From NCBI GenBank assembly GCA_002396485.1, contig DGXZ01000079.1, positions 1,430-14,923 on the forward strand: a stretch of 13,494 bases of DNA, written 5' to 3'. Within the stretch, counting starts at the first letter, position 1. Each line of letters begins with the position of its first letter. Under the pieces are notes generated by a model. The model had not been told where the DNA came from, searched no databases, and saw only the letters and a program-made list of their open reading frames with translations. Positions 6,070 through 12,873 of this stretch are shown in pieces. The DNA is from Spartobacteria bacterium UBA5019. Its GTDB lineage: Bacteria > Verrucomicrobiota > Verrucomicrobiia > Chthoniobacterales > Terrimicrobiaceae. Made by a program: the position numbers and the translations under genes.

Positions 6070-6606
6070 ATGCCGCTCATGATAGACACCACCACGCGTC
6101 AGGCGGATGCCATCACGCCAGAGTTCGCCTCCGAAGCGCAGGAACTCATTTCCCACTATCCTGTCTCAAAGCGCAGTGCTTCCCTGCCGTTGCTGCACCT
6201 GTGGCAAAATCACTTTGGGTTCATCGACGACACTGGTATCGAGTGGATCGCCGCGCAACTTGACCTCACTCCGGTGAACATCCTCGAGCTGGTGACCTTC
6301 TATCCATGGTTCCGCCGCGAGCAGGCTGGCAAGACCGTTATCCGCGTCTGCCGCACACTTGCGTGCGCCCTCGCCGGCAGCTACGAGGTGAAGGAAAAAT
6401 TCTGCCAAGCCGTGGGACTCGATCCCCACGAGGAGCACCATGGTTTCGGCTGCGCACCCCCAACAACGGCCGACGGCAAATTCAGCGTCGAGTTCGTCGA
6501 GTGCCTCGCCAGCTGCGGAAGCGCCCCAGTGGCACTCATCAATGACGACCTCGTCGAAAAGATTTCGCCCTCCGGAGTGTCGGCAATCGTAGAGAAATAC
6601 AAATAA
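6070..6606 (+). CDS. nuoE: NADH-quinone oxidoreductase subunit E (24 kDa, 2Fe-2S)
   Basis: A 178-residue thioredoxin-fold ferredoxin subunit of the NADH-dehydrogenase module of complex I, on the cytoplasmic side. It carries the N1a 2Fe-2S cluster. The four ligands are visible as C94-x4-C99 (VCRTLACALAGS) and C145-x3-C149 (VECLASCGSAP). The upstream helical part has the family's LLHLWQNHFG (41-50) and VTFYPWF (75-81; usually VATFYxxF). The start at 6070 (MPLM) could also be ATG 6079. It is followed one base later by nuoF, its structural partner, so the two are one transcription and translation unit. It lies 24 nt after waaA, which may mean read-through from that operon. Confidence 0.96.
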   Translation: MPLMIDTTTRQADAITPEFASEAQELISHYPVSKRSASLPLLHLWQNHFGFIDDTGIEWIAAQLDLTPVNILELVTFYPWFRREQAGKTVIRVCRTLACALAGSYEVKEKFCQAVGLDPHEEHHGFGCAPPTTADGKFSVEFVECLASCGSAPVALINDDLVEKISPSGVSAIVEKYK

Positions 6607-6607
6607 T

Positions 6608-7948
6608 ATGGCTTCCCTTCTCCAACCTCCGCACCCGAAAGAACGCCGCATCATTTTCGGAAACATCAGCAAACCCAGCTACGGGCCCGACATCGAGACC
6701 TACCTCGCCCATGGCGGCTACGAGTCCCTGAAAAAGGCTATCACCATGAAACCCGCCGAGATCATCGACATGGTCAAAGCCGCAAACTTGCGCGGCCGGG
6801 GAGGAGCCGGCTTCCCAGCCGGAGCCAAGTGGAGCTTCATCAAATACGACGACGGCAAGGACCACTACATTGTCGTCAACGGCGACGAGTCCGAGCCCGG
6901 CACCTTCAAGGACCGCTACATCCTCCACGAGGATCCGCACCAACTCATCGAAGGCCTCGCCATCGCCGCCTTCGCGACCAATGTCCACCTCTCCTACATC
7001 TACATCCGCTGCGAATTCCCCAAAGCAGCCAAGATCGTTTGGAACGCCATCAAGGAAGCCCACGCCAAAGGTTTTCTCGGAAAAAACATCCTCGGCTCCG
7101 GCTTCGACCTCGACATCTATGTTCATCAAGGCGCCGGTGCCTACATCTGCGGCGAGGAAACCAGCCTTCTCGAATCCCTCGAGGGCAAACGCCCCTACCC
7201 CCGCATCAAGCCACCTTATTTTCCAGCCGTGCTCGGCCTCTACATGAAGCCGACCATCGTGAACAATGTGGAAACCATCTGCCATGTGAAGCACATCATC
7301 GCCATGGGCCCCGAGGAATATGCCAAAATGGGAACCCCCGGCGACGGCGGCACGCGCACCATGTGCGTGAGCGGCGATGTCGTTCGCCCCGGCTTCTACG
7401 AACTCCCCTGCGGTGCAGTGACTCTCGGCGAGCTGATCAACGACATTTGCGGTGGACTCAAACCCGGACGCACCCTCAAGGCCGTCATCCCCGGAGGCAG
7501 CTCCGCCAAGGTTCTCCGCGCCAGTGAGGTTTTCAAACTCAAGGTCAAAGGTCCAGATGGACAAATGATCGACAAGGAAACCCCGCTCCTCGACTTGACG
7601 ATGGATGCCTCCACGCTCCAAGCAGCCGGAACCATGGTCGGCAGCGGCGGCGTGATGATCATGGATGACTCGCGCGACATGGTCTGGGCCCTGAACAACC
7701 TGAACCAATTCTACGCCCACGAAAGCTGCGGCCAGTGCACACCCTGCCGCGAGGGCAGCCTCTGGATGTCCAAGGTTACCACCCGCATCATCGACCAAGG
7801 CGCACGCCCCGACGATGCGAAGAACCTTAAAAACATCGCCGACAACATCGCCGGGCGCACCATCTGCGCCTTCGGTGAAGCCTGCTCCTGGCCGACCCAA
7901 AGCTTCCTCGCCAAATTCCCCGACGAGTTCGAGAAACGCGTAGTGTAG
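6608..7948 (+). CDS. nuoF: NADH-quinone oxidoreductase subunit F (51 kDa, FMN, 4Fe-4S)
   Basis: A 446-residue subunit that oxidises NADH through FMN and passes electrons to the N3 cluster. The FMN/NADH-binding site is complete: GRGGAGFPAGAKW (63-75), NGDESEPGTFKDR (91-103) and GAGAYICGEETSLLESLEG (175-193), then KRPYPRIKPP. The SLBB-like middle (about 250-330) includes GDVVRPGFYELPCG. The N3 4Fe-4S ligands are C374, C377 and C380 (ESCGQCTPCREG) plus C420 (RTICAFGEA). Length is normal. It follows nuoE by one base. No nuoG follows, although in most nuo operons nuoF is followed by nuoG; the next 343 nt are non-coding and then comes an opposite-strand gene. The partner genes must be elsewhere, or the pair serves a NuoEF-type diaphorase such as that of a soluble hydrogenase or formate dehydrogenase. 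Similarity to housekeeping NuoF favours complex I. Confidence 0.97.
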   Translation: MASLLQPPHPKERRIIFGNISKPSYGPDIETYLAHGGYESLKKAITMKPAEIIDMVKAANLRGRGGAGFPAGAKWSFIKYDDGKDHYIVVNGDESEPGTFKDRYILHEDPHQLIEGLAIAAFATNVHLSYIYIRCEFPKAAKIVWNAIKEAHAKGFLGKNILGSGFDLDIYVHQGAGAYICGEETSLLESLEGKRPYPRIKPPYFPAVLGLYMKPTIVNNVETICHVKHIIAMGPEEYAKMGTPGDGGTRTMCVSGDVVRPGFYELPCGAVTLGELINDICGGLKPGRTLKAVIPGGSSAKVLRASEVFKLKVKGPDGQMIDKETPLLDLTMDASTLQAAGTMVGSGGVMIMDDSRDMVWALNNLNQFYAHESCGQCTPCREGSLWMSKVTTRIIDQGARPDDAKNLKNIADNIAGRTICAFGEACSWPTQSFLAKFPDEFEKRVV

Positions 7949-8063
7949 GTAACAGCAGACCATTCTGACCTTCGGGAAGTGCGGTATGCCGCAAATCCAG
8001 CTCCCGATTTTCTCTGGCAGCAGCACTCCTATCAACAGTGAACTTGTATTCCAGTAAACGGAA

Positions 8064-8085
8064 GGTGCGGCTAAGAGCCCGCACC
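8064..8085. terminator. 7-bp GC-rich stem-loop, possible nuoF terminator
   Basis: GGTGCGG-CTAAGAGC-CCGCACC is a perfect 7-bp stem with an 8-nt loop, about 115 nt after nuoF. It lacks the following T-run of an intrinsic terminator, so it may instead stabilise the nuoEF mRNA end. The call as terminator is weak. Confidence 0.35.
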
Positions 8086-8203
8086 CAACCTGCGCCTCAT
8101 CTACCTTCCAATCAGGTCATTCGCTTTCCCGCCAGATCGAGATTTCTGAATTACAATCCAAAGGAAATCTCTCTTTTGTGCAAACTACAAGTCCCCATAA
8201 ACC

Positions 8204-8240
8204 ATTCCTGTGAATCCTCAAAATCCTGCCATCGTGTCCA
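8204..8240. repeat. Degenerate ATCCTG short-period repeat
   Basis: Units ATTCCTGTGA, ATCCTCAAA, ATCCTGCC and ATCGTGTCC start at 8204, 8214, 8223 and 8231, spaced 10, 9 and 8 nt, then AAAAAT. On the minus strand this reads GGACACGATGGCAGGATTTT and on, the worn form of the ...GGACAGGATTAACAGGATTTACAGGAT... type sequence that I recall as a recurrent intergenic repeat in several bacterial phyla. Its function is unknown. Confidence 0.5.
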
Positions 8241-8291
8241 AAAATTCGATTTAAGGTCAGACCCAAATTCTGCGCCTACTGTCATTCTCAC

Positions 8292-9716
8292 TCATTGTTT
8301 TTCGTAGAAACCGAAGTAGCGTCTGGCATTGTGGTAGCTGATGTCCTCCACCATGTTTCCGACGAGCGAAAGATCGTTGGGCAGGCGACCGCGTTCGATG
8401 TCATCGCCGAGGATATTGCAAAGCAAACGGCGAAAGTATTCGTGGCGTGTGTAGGAAAGAAACGAACGGCTATCGGTGAGCATTCCAACGAACTGGCTGA
8501 GAAGGCCGAGTTGCGAGAGGCTCTCGATCTGGCGCGTCATGCCGTCGAGTTGATCGAGGAACCACCATCCGCTACCGAACTGGATTTTTCCCGCCGTGAT
8601 GCCGTCCTGGAAATTGCCGAGCATTGTGGCGACGATTTCGTTATCGCGGGGGTTGAGGTTGTAGATGATCGTCTTGGGCAGGTACCCCGCGAGGTCGAGG
8701 CGGTCGAGGTGTTTGGCCAAAGCCGCCGCCACAGGCAGGTCGCCGATGGAATCGAATCCACAATCCGCGCCGAGGAGTTTTTTCATCCGTGTGTTGTTGT
8801 CTCGGATTGCTCCGTAGTGGATCTGCATCGTCCATCCTTTCGCCGCATCCATCACGGCGAGTTCATGGAGAAGATGGGATTTGTAACGCAGCGCTTCATC
8901 CGGCGTCACGGCACCGCCCGCCCGGGCCTTGGCGAAGATCGAGGCGGCTTCACTCTCCGTGCAATCCCCGGCCCAGACGGTGTCCACTCCACGGTCGGAA
9001 AGACGGCAACCCCTAGAGGCAAAGAAATCATGCCGGTTTTGGAGGGCCTGCATGAGATCAGATAGTGTGCTGATGCTGATTCCCGAGGCTTTCTCCAGCG
9101 CTTCCATCCATGTGGTGAAGGCGATGGGTTGATCGATGAGGAGTGCTTTGTCGGGACGCCAGGTCGGGCGCACCTGGATATCAAACGACGCATCGTCGGC
9201 GATGGCGGCATGGTGCTCCAACGAATCCACCGGATCATCGGTCGTGCAGACGACCTCGACCTTGGATTTTTTCATCAGCCCCCGGCAGGAGAAATCCGGT
9301 TGAGCGAGAAGCGTGTTGCAGCGATCGAAAATGCCGCGTGCGGTTTCGGGATTGAGCAGGCGGTCGCCGACTCCAAAGTAGCGTGCGAGTTCGATGTGCG
9401 ACCAATCGTAAAGCGGGTTGCGCAGTAACTTCGGCATGGTGGCGGCGTATTGTTCGAACTTTTCCCAAGGTGTCGCATCGCCGGTGCAGAATCGCTCGTT
9501 GACTCCTGCCGTGCGCATCGCCCGCCATTTGTAGTGGTCGCCACCAAGCCAAAGCGTGGCCATGTTGTCCCAGCGAATGTCGTCAGCAATCTCCTTGGGC
9601 GGCAGATGGCAGTGATAGTCGATGATCGGCAGATCGGCCGCATGGCGGTGGTAAAGCTCGCGCGCAGCGGGTGTGTCGAGAAGGAAGTCCTCGTGAATGA
9701 AGGGGCGTGGTTTCAT
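8292..9716 (-). CDS. uxaC: Uronate isomerase (glucuronate/galacturonate isomerase)
   Basis: A 474-residue member of the amidohydrolase-superfamily UxaC family (E. coli enzyme about 470). It isomerises D-glucuronate to D-fructuronate and D-galacturonate to D-tagaturonate, the first intracellular step of hexuronate breakdown. IIDYHCHLPP (31-40) holds the family's His-x-His metal motif (His35, His37). The C-terminus has GSGWWF (381-386), MLTDSRSFLSYTRHEYFRR (412-430) and CNILGDDIERGRLPND (433-448), all UxaC signatures. It appears intact. It starts 6 nt after the stop of a damaged tagaturonate epimerase gene in the same direction, and an AraC-type regulator is divergent, so this is the remaining enzyme of a uronate operon. 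No good Shine-Dalgarno lies before the ATG at 9716. Confidence 0.96.
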   Translation of the reverse strand: MKPRPFIHEDFLLDTPAARELYHRHAADLPIIDYHCHLPPKEIADDIRWDNMATLWLGGDHYKWRAMRTAGVNERFCTGDATPWEKFEQYAATMPKLLRNPLYDWSHIELARYFGVGDRLLNPETARGIFDRCNTLLAQPDFSCRGLMKKSKVEVVCTTDDPVDSLEHHAAIADDASFDIQVRPTWRPDKALLIDQPIAFTTWMEALEKASGISISTLSDLMQALQNRHDFFASRGCRLSDRGVDTVWAGDCTESEAASIFAKARAGGAVTPDEALRYKSHLLHELAVMDAAKGWTMQIHYGAIRDNNTRMKKLLGADCGFDSIGDLPVAAALAKHLDRLDLAGYLPKTIIYNLNPRDNEIVATMLGNFQDGITAGKIQFGSGWWFLDQLDGMTRQIESLSQLGLLSQFVGMLTDSRSFLSYTRHEYFRRLLCNILGDDIERGRLPNDLSLVGNMVEDISYHNARRYFGFYEKQ

Positions 9717-9722
9717 AACAGA

Positions 9723-10073
9723 TCAACAAAGCAGAGGCTCCATAAGTTCCTCGGCTTGCGGCAGCGCGGCTGCATAGATGTCCTTCGCGATTTTCATTCT
9801 CTCGCCTCCGGATTCCGCCACATCATGAGTGAAGGAATCACTCACAGCAATGAAGCCATCCACCGTGTGCAGGTTGATGTGATCGGCATCCGCTTCGGCG
9901 CGGAGCCCCTCTGGGCTTGTGCCGATGAGAGTGCGCTCGCGGTTCGACTTGTTGCAAACCGGGTGGAGCGGCACGCCGCGTTCAGCGGCGGATTGGACTC
10001 CAGAGAGTTGAGCTTCTCCCTGATGGGCAAAACAGTCGCCCAGGCCGATTGTGAATCTTAGGAGTTTTTTCAT
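9723..10073 (-). pseudogene. uxaE: Remnant of a tagaturonate epimerase (UxaE-like) gene
   Basis: An open frame of 116 codons whose N-terminal half looks like the UxaE (tagaturonate/fructuronate epimerase) family: RFTIGLGDCFAHQGEAQL (6-23), PVCNKSNRERTLIGTSP (38-54), then LRAEADADHINLHTVDGFI (57-75) and FTHDVAESGG. UxaE proteins are some 400-500 residues. Here two family segments, RAEAD...and...VDADHINLxTVDxF, are fused directly, so about 15-20 residues seem lost between them. After HDVAE the chain runs into a short unrelated or far C-terminal tail (KIAKDIYAAALPQAEELM). The frame stayed open, consistent with in-frame deletions, but catalytic and most fold elements are gone. It is followed 6 nt later by uxaC. 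UxaE would have joined the galacturonate and glucuronate branches by converting tagaturonate to fructuronate. Family assignment is from memory of the consensus. Confidence 0.7.
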
Positions 10074-10210
10074 AGGGGATGTCGGAATTTTTTGGGGGTA
10101 AGGAACTGAGGAAAATAGTTTCTAAGAAGGACTAAATCCTCCCGCGAACCTCACGACATAGAAACATGAAAGCAGTAGCCATTCCACCACAGATGACATA
10201 AAATGCTACT
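10074..10210. promoter_or_regulatory. Divergent control region between the uxaE remnant and the AraC-type gene
   Basis: A 137-nt A/T-richer gap holding both starts. Small symmetric elements are visible: AGGACTAAATCCT and TTCTAAGAA (about 10116-10140). CATAGAAACATGAAAG (about 10157-10172) carries a repeated GAAA/GAAAC pattern that could be an AraC-type half-site pair. No confident -35/-10 boxes. Neither gene has a clear Shine-Dalgarno. The arrangement suggests that the regulator controls the uxa genes. Confidence 0.4.
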
Positions 10211-11011
10211 ATGCCAAACCCCTTTCCCAAAGTAACCGTTCAACCCCCGCCTGGTCGTCCGAGTTGGGGCGGACATGGGAATCTCCCGCTTATCTACCTT
10301 GGATGGGGGCGCCGGGATTTCGCCAAAAATCCCTTACCCGTTCACTACGATCGTGGCACGAACTACTTTATCCTCGTCAGTGGCGAGATTGTGCTGTCCG
10401 TCGGCAACGAGCAAAAGGTCGTTCAGGCACCGAGCGCCATCTTGATCGACTCCGACTGCCGCTTTGGCATCACTCAAAAACGGCGCGAGACGGTAAGCAT
10501 CCTAGTCTGGGTTTGGAAGGATCGTCCTCAACTCCCCGAACTCCTACTCGCCGAGGGCGCCTCGCTCACACTCGACCTGCGCGACTCGTCACTCGATGCG
10601 CTCAAGGATCTTCACTCCCGCTGCCGCAAGGAGATAGCCGTCTCGGACAGTGCCCTGCCTTTTACCCTCAATGCGCTTCGCCAACTTGTGGAAGTCGAAA
10701 TCCTACGCGCCACGCGCACGGCAGCAGCCACCGGCGACTTGCGGTGGGAGTTGGCCCACTCTTGGATGATGAACAACCTTTCGATTCACACACCCGTGCC
10801 CGCCCTCTGCGACTATCTGGGAATGTCCCCGAGCGCCCTGCACCGCTTCTTCCGCAGCCAGGCCGGACTCTCACCCGGCGCTTATTTTCGAAAGCTCAAA
10901 TGGAAAGAAGCCCGCCGACTCGTGGAAAAAGAAGGCTGGCAAGTTAAAGCCGCCGCCTACCACCTCGGATATCGTCATCCCAACGACCTCAGCCGTGCAC
11001 TCAAAGAATAA
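10211..11011 (+). CDS. AraC-family transcriptional regulator, C-terminally clipped
   Basis: A 266-residue protein with an N-terminal cupin-like sensor region (about 25-110, with HYDRGTNYFILVSGEIVLSV) and a C-terminal AraC/XylS DNA-binding domain (about 180-266). The first HTH is PVPALCDYLGMSPSALHRFF (195-214), then the linker LSPGAYFRKLKWKEARRLVE (220-239), and the second HTH is VKAAAYHLGYRHPNDLSRAL (245-264). Normal AraC proteins go on with a (Y/H)FGxSPxxYR segment; here a TAA follows ALKE. The same frame stays open after it for 29 codons (SGHALEKDHRKRKAG...) to a TAG at 11099-11101, and those residues could be the missing tail. It therefore looks like a nonsense mutation of a 296-codon gene. 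It is divergent from the uxaE/uxaC unit, so a uronate-responsive activator role is likely; the ligand is inferred from position only. Confidence 0.85.
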   Translation: MPNPFPKVTVQPPPGRPSWGGHGNLPLIYLGWGRRDFAKNPLPVHYDRGTNYFILVSGEIVLSVGNEQKVVQAPSAILIDSDCRFGITQKRRETVSILVWVWKDRPQLPELLLAEGASLTLDLRDSSLDALKDLHSRCRKEIAVSDSALPFTLNALRQLVEVEILRATRTAAATGDLRWELAHSWMMNNLSIHTPVPALCDYLGMSPSALHRFFRSQAGLSPGAYFRKLKWKEARRLVEKEGWQVKAAAYHLGYRHPNDLSRALKE

Positions 11012-11101
11012 TCTGGGCATGCACTTGAAAAAGATCACCGCAAACGCAAAGCGGGTGTTGGAACAAATCTGAATTCTCTAAAAGAGGCGGCCCAACCCTA
11101 G
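11012..11101 (+). pseudogene. Probable cut-off C-terminal tail of the AraC-type regulator
   Basis: After the TAA at 11009-11011 the same frame reads SGHALEKDHRKRKAGVGTNL and nine further residues to a TAG at 11099-11101. With a tyrosine in place of the stop (TAT or TAC to TAA, one base), ALKE-Y-SGHALEKDHRKR would sit where AraC proteins have FGxSPxxYRKR. No start codon or ribosome site serves this piece alone. A sequencing error at the TAA is an alternative. Confidence 0.5.
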
Positions 11102-11115
11102 CAAACAACGTTTCT

Positions 11116-12303
11116 TCAGGCAGTGAAAAGTTCTGCACTGTGATGGTTCGAGGTCGGGACTGACATCGGCTCGGGATACTCAAAGATTTTTCCCTCGTAG
11201 TTGCGGATCACGATTTTTTCCGAGTCGTGGTAAACGACATAGTTGGGATTGATCGGCACCTTGCCGCCGCCGCCGGGCGCGTCGATCACATATTGGGGAA
11301 TGGCGTAACCGCTGGTGAAGCCGCGCAGGGATTCGATGATTTCGATGCCTTTTGCAACCGATGTGCGCAGATGGGAAGATCCACGAATGAGGTCGCACTG
11401 GTAGAGATAATAGGGCCTGACACGGCACAGGAGCAGCTTATGGATCAGCTCCCTCATCACCTCGGTGCTGTCATTGACGCCTTTCAAGAGGACGCTCTGG
11501 TTTCCAAGTGGAATGCCGCTGTCGGAGAGCCGACCCAGTGCGTCACGGACTTCACTGGTGAGTTCACGCGGGTGGTTCACGTGCACGCTCATCCACAGCG
11601 GATGATATTTGCGTAGCATGGTGCAGAGCTCTGGTGTGATGCGTTGCGGAAGAAAAATCGGAACGCGTGTGCCAATGCGCAAAAACTCAAGATGACGGAT
11701 GGCACGCAGGCGTTGAAGAATCGACTCAAGCCGTGAATCCGAGAGCAAAAGGGCATCTCCGCCGGATAGCAAAACATCGCGAATGGCGGTGTTTTTTTCG
11801 AGATAGCGAAATGCCTCCTCAAAGTCGGTGACCAGTTCCTGGTCCCCCACCCCGCTTACGACTCGACTTCGGGTGCAGTAGCGGCAATACGAGGCGCATC
11901 GATCGGTAACGAGAAACAAAACACGGTCTGGATAGCGGTGAACGAGCCCAGGCACGGGCATATGCGAGTCCTCACCGCATGGATCGGCCATGTCATAGGG
12001 CGAATCATAGCCCTCTTCGATACGGGGAATCACCTGCCGACGGATCGGGCAGTCAGGATTGTCTCTCTCGATGAGATTGAAGTAGTGCGGCGTAACAGCC
12101 AGCGCCAGCTTGGTTCCGGCAAGAAGAACCCCCGCTCGCTCCTCGCTGTTGAGTTGCAAGTGTTCCTCCAGCGTTGCCAAAGTGCTGACACGATTTCTCT
12201 GCTGCCAGTGCCAGTCATCCCATTCGGAAGAGTGTGCATTTTTCCAATAACCAGGGGCATAAGAAATGAATCGCGAAGCTGGCGCGGCGGACGGTTTGGG
12301 CAT
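11116..12303 (-). CDS. kamA: KamA-family lysine 2,3-aminomutase (radical SAM, PLP)
   Basis: A 395-residue radical-SAM/PLP enzyme that moves the amino group of L-lysine from C2 to C3, giving L-beta-lysine. Numbered from the ATG at 12303 (a TTG at 12315 in frame would add four residues), the 4Fe-4S/SAM motif is C136-x3-C140-x2-C143 (DRCASYCRYCTRSR). LSGGDALLL (179-187) is the SAM-side GGD motif. YLYQCDL (299-305) and VIDAPGGGGK (339-348) supply the substrate-binding Asp304 and Asp341 and the PLP lysine Lys348, with the same spacing (37 and 7) as in the clostridial enzyme. It lacks the clostridial zinc ligands: the position of Cys268 is Ser279, and the chain ends YPEPMSVPTSNHHS... without the C-terminal CxCxxC. 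No beta-lysine acetyltransferase (ablB) or EF-P gene adjoins it, so the use of beta-lysine (osmolyte, EF-P, or lysine breakdown) is open. Convergent with the AraC-type gene. Confidence 0.93.
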   Translation of the reverse strand: MPKPSAAPASRFISYAPGYWKNAHSSEWDDWHWQQRNRVSTLATLEEHLQLNSEERAGVLLAGTKLALAVTPHYFNLIERDNPDCPIRRQVIPRIEEGYDSPYDMADPCGEDSHMPVPGLVHRYPDRVLFLVTDRCASYCRYCTRSRVVSGVGDQELVTDFEEAFRYLEKNTAIRDVLLSGGDALLLSDSRLESILQRLRAIRHLEFLRIGTRVPIFLPQRITPELCTMLRKYHPLWMSVHVNHPRELTSEVRDALGRLSDSGIPLGNQSVLLKGVNDSTEVMRELIHKLLLCRVRPYYLYQCDLIRGSSHLRTSVAKGIEIIESLRGFTSGYAIPQYVIDAPGGGGKVPINPNYVVYHDSEKIVIRNYEGKIFEYPEPMSVPTSNHHSAELFTA

Positions 12304-12774
12304 TTGAATCCGCAAAGGCTACGATGATCACTGGGTGTGTCAACGCGGACGTTTCACGGTGTGTGCGAAAGTTGAGGTTTGGCTCCAAGAAGTATGCGTA
12401 GGCTCAGGCTGCCTTTACGTGGGCGATCGAGATGGCGGCGAGGCGCGAAAGGGGTTGAGCGAGGCACTTCTCAAGTCCGTGGATTACGAGAGCAGTCGGA
12501 AGTTGCCGTGAAGAGGCCTTGGAAGATTACAAGGGCGCGCTGAGGTGACCTCGTGGCAGCAAGGGTTTGTAGCGGATTCGCAGTCGTTCGCATTCCACCT
12601 CATCAGTGGCATGAATCTCGGCGGGAAGTGACGGTGCGGAGATGCAGTTTGCGCGCCCTTAAACCTGAAGGTGACGGAAAACACCACCCCTAAATAGAAT
12701 GTGAAAAACGATTCAGCCTGTGCGCGCGGGCGCGAACATTCTCGCCACGCTAGAGCATTGACAATCGATCTAGC
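12304..12774. other. Stretch without a recognisable gene upstream of kamA
   Basis: It should contain the kamA promoter (12304-12360 on the minus strand), which is not obvious. Short minus-strand frames read as protein-like scraps: ALVIHGLEKCLAQPLSRLAA... (about 12405-12500) and DEVECERLRIRYKPLLPRGH (about 12540-12610). They are in different contexts and broken by stops, so this may be decayed coding sequence of unknown origin. GCTAGA/TCTAGC (12749-12754, 12769-12774) is a 6-bp inverted repeat around TTGACA (12758-12763), a good -35 hexamer without a matching -10. Confidence 0.45.
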
Positions 12775-12873
12775 ATGGCGACTCAGAAACTCATGTTAAG
12801 GATATCCACATTCCTTACCGCCTCCATTGTGTGGATAGCCCCGACGAGCACCTGGGCCGTGAGCAAGAGATGA
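12775..12873 (+). other. Short ORF resembling a bare signal peptide
   Basis: ATG to TGA, 32 codons: MATQKLMLRISTFLTASIVW then IAPTSTWAVSKR. It has a basic n-region (K5, R9), a hydrophobic core (about 10-22) and a c-region with a plausible STWA cleavage site, then stops at once. It may be the surviving 5' end of a secreted-protein gene or chance. It overlaps, antisense, the end of the opposite-strand frame at 12783-13316; at most one of the two is real. Confidence 0.25.

Larger units (their letters stand above)
7949..8291. other. Gene-free stretch between nuoF and uxaC (convergent)
   Basis: No gene seen. It holds a small hairpin TGCGG/CCGCA (7980-7993), a stronger one at 8064-8085 and a degenerate short-period repeat at 8204-8240. 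TTAAGGTCAGACCC follows at 8251-8264. It is the convergent gap between nuoF (plus) and uxaC (minus), so it should contain the terminators of both, but no clear U-tract terminator is visible. Confidence 0.6.

Noticed and set aside
6539..8035. A 498-codon open frame on the minus strand opposite nuoF
   Set aside because: Shadow of nuoF: the plus-strand frame has every NuoF cofactor motif, while the antisense product is Ala/Gly/Val/Asp-rich with no known domain, as expected from codon bias.
8295..9065. A 256-codon plus-strand frame opposite uxaC
   Set aside because: Antisense shadow of uxaC, whose family motifs run along the minus strand from end to end.
12749..12774. GCTAGA...TCTAGC around TTGACA as an operator/promoter
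   Set aside because: There is a good -35 but no -10 at 16-18 nt, a 6-bp inverted repeat is common by chance, and no credible gene follows.
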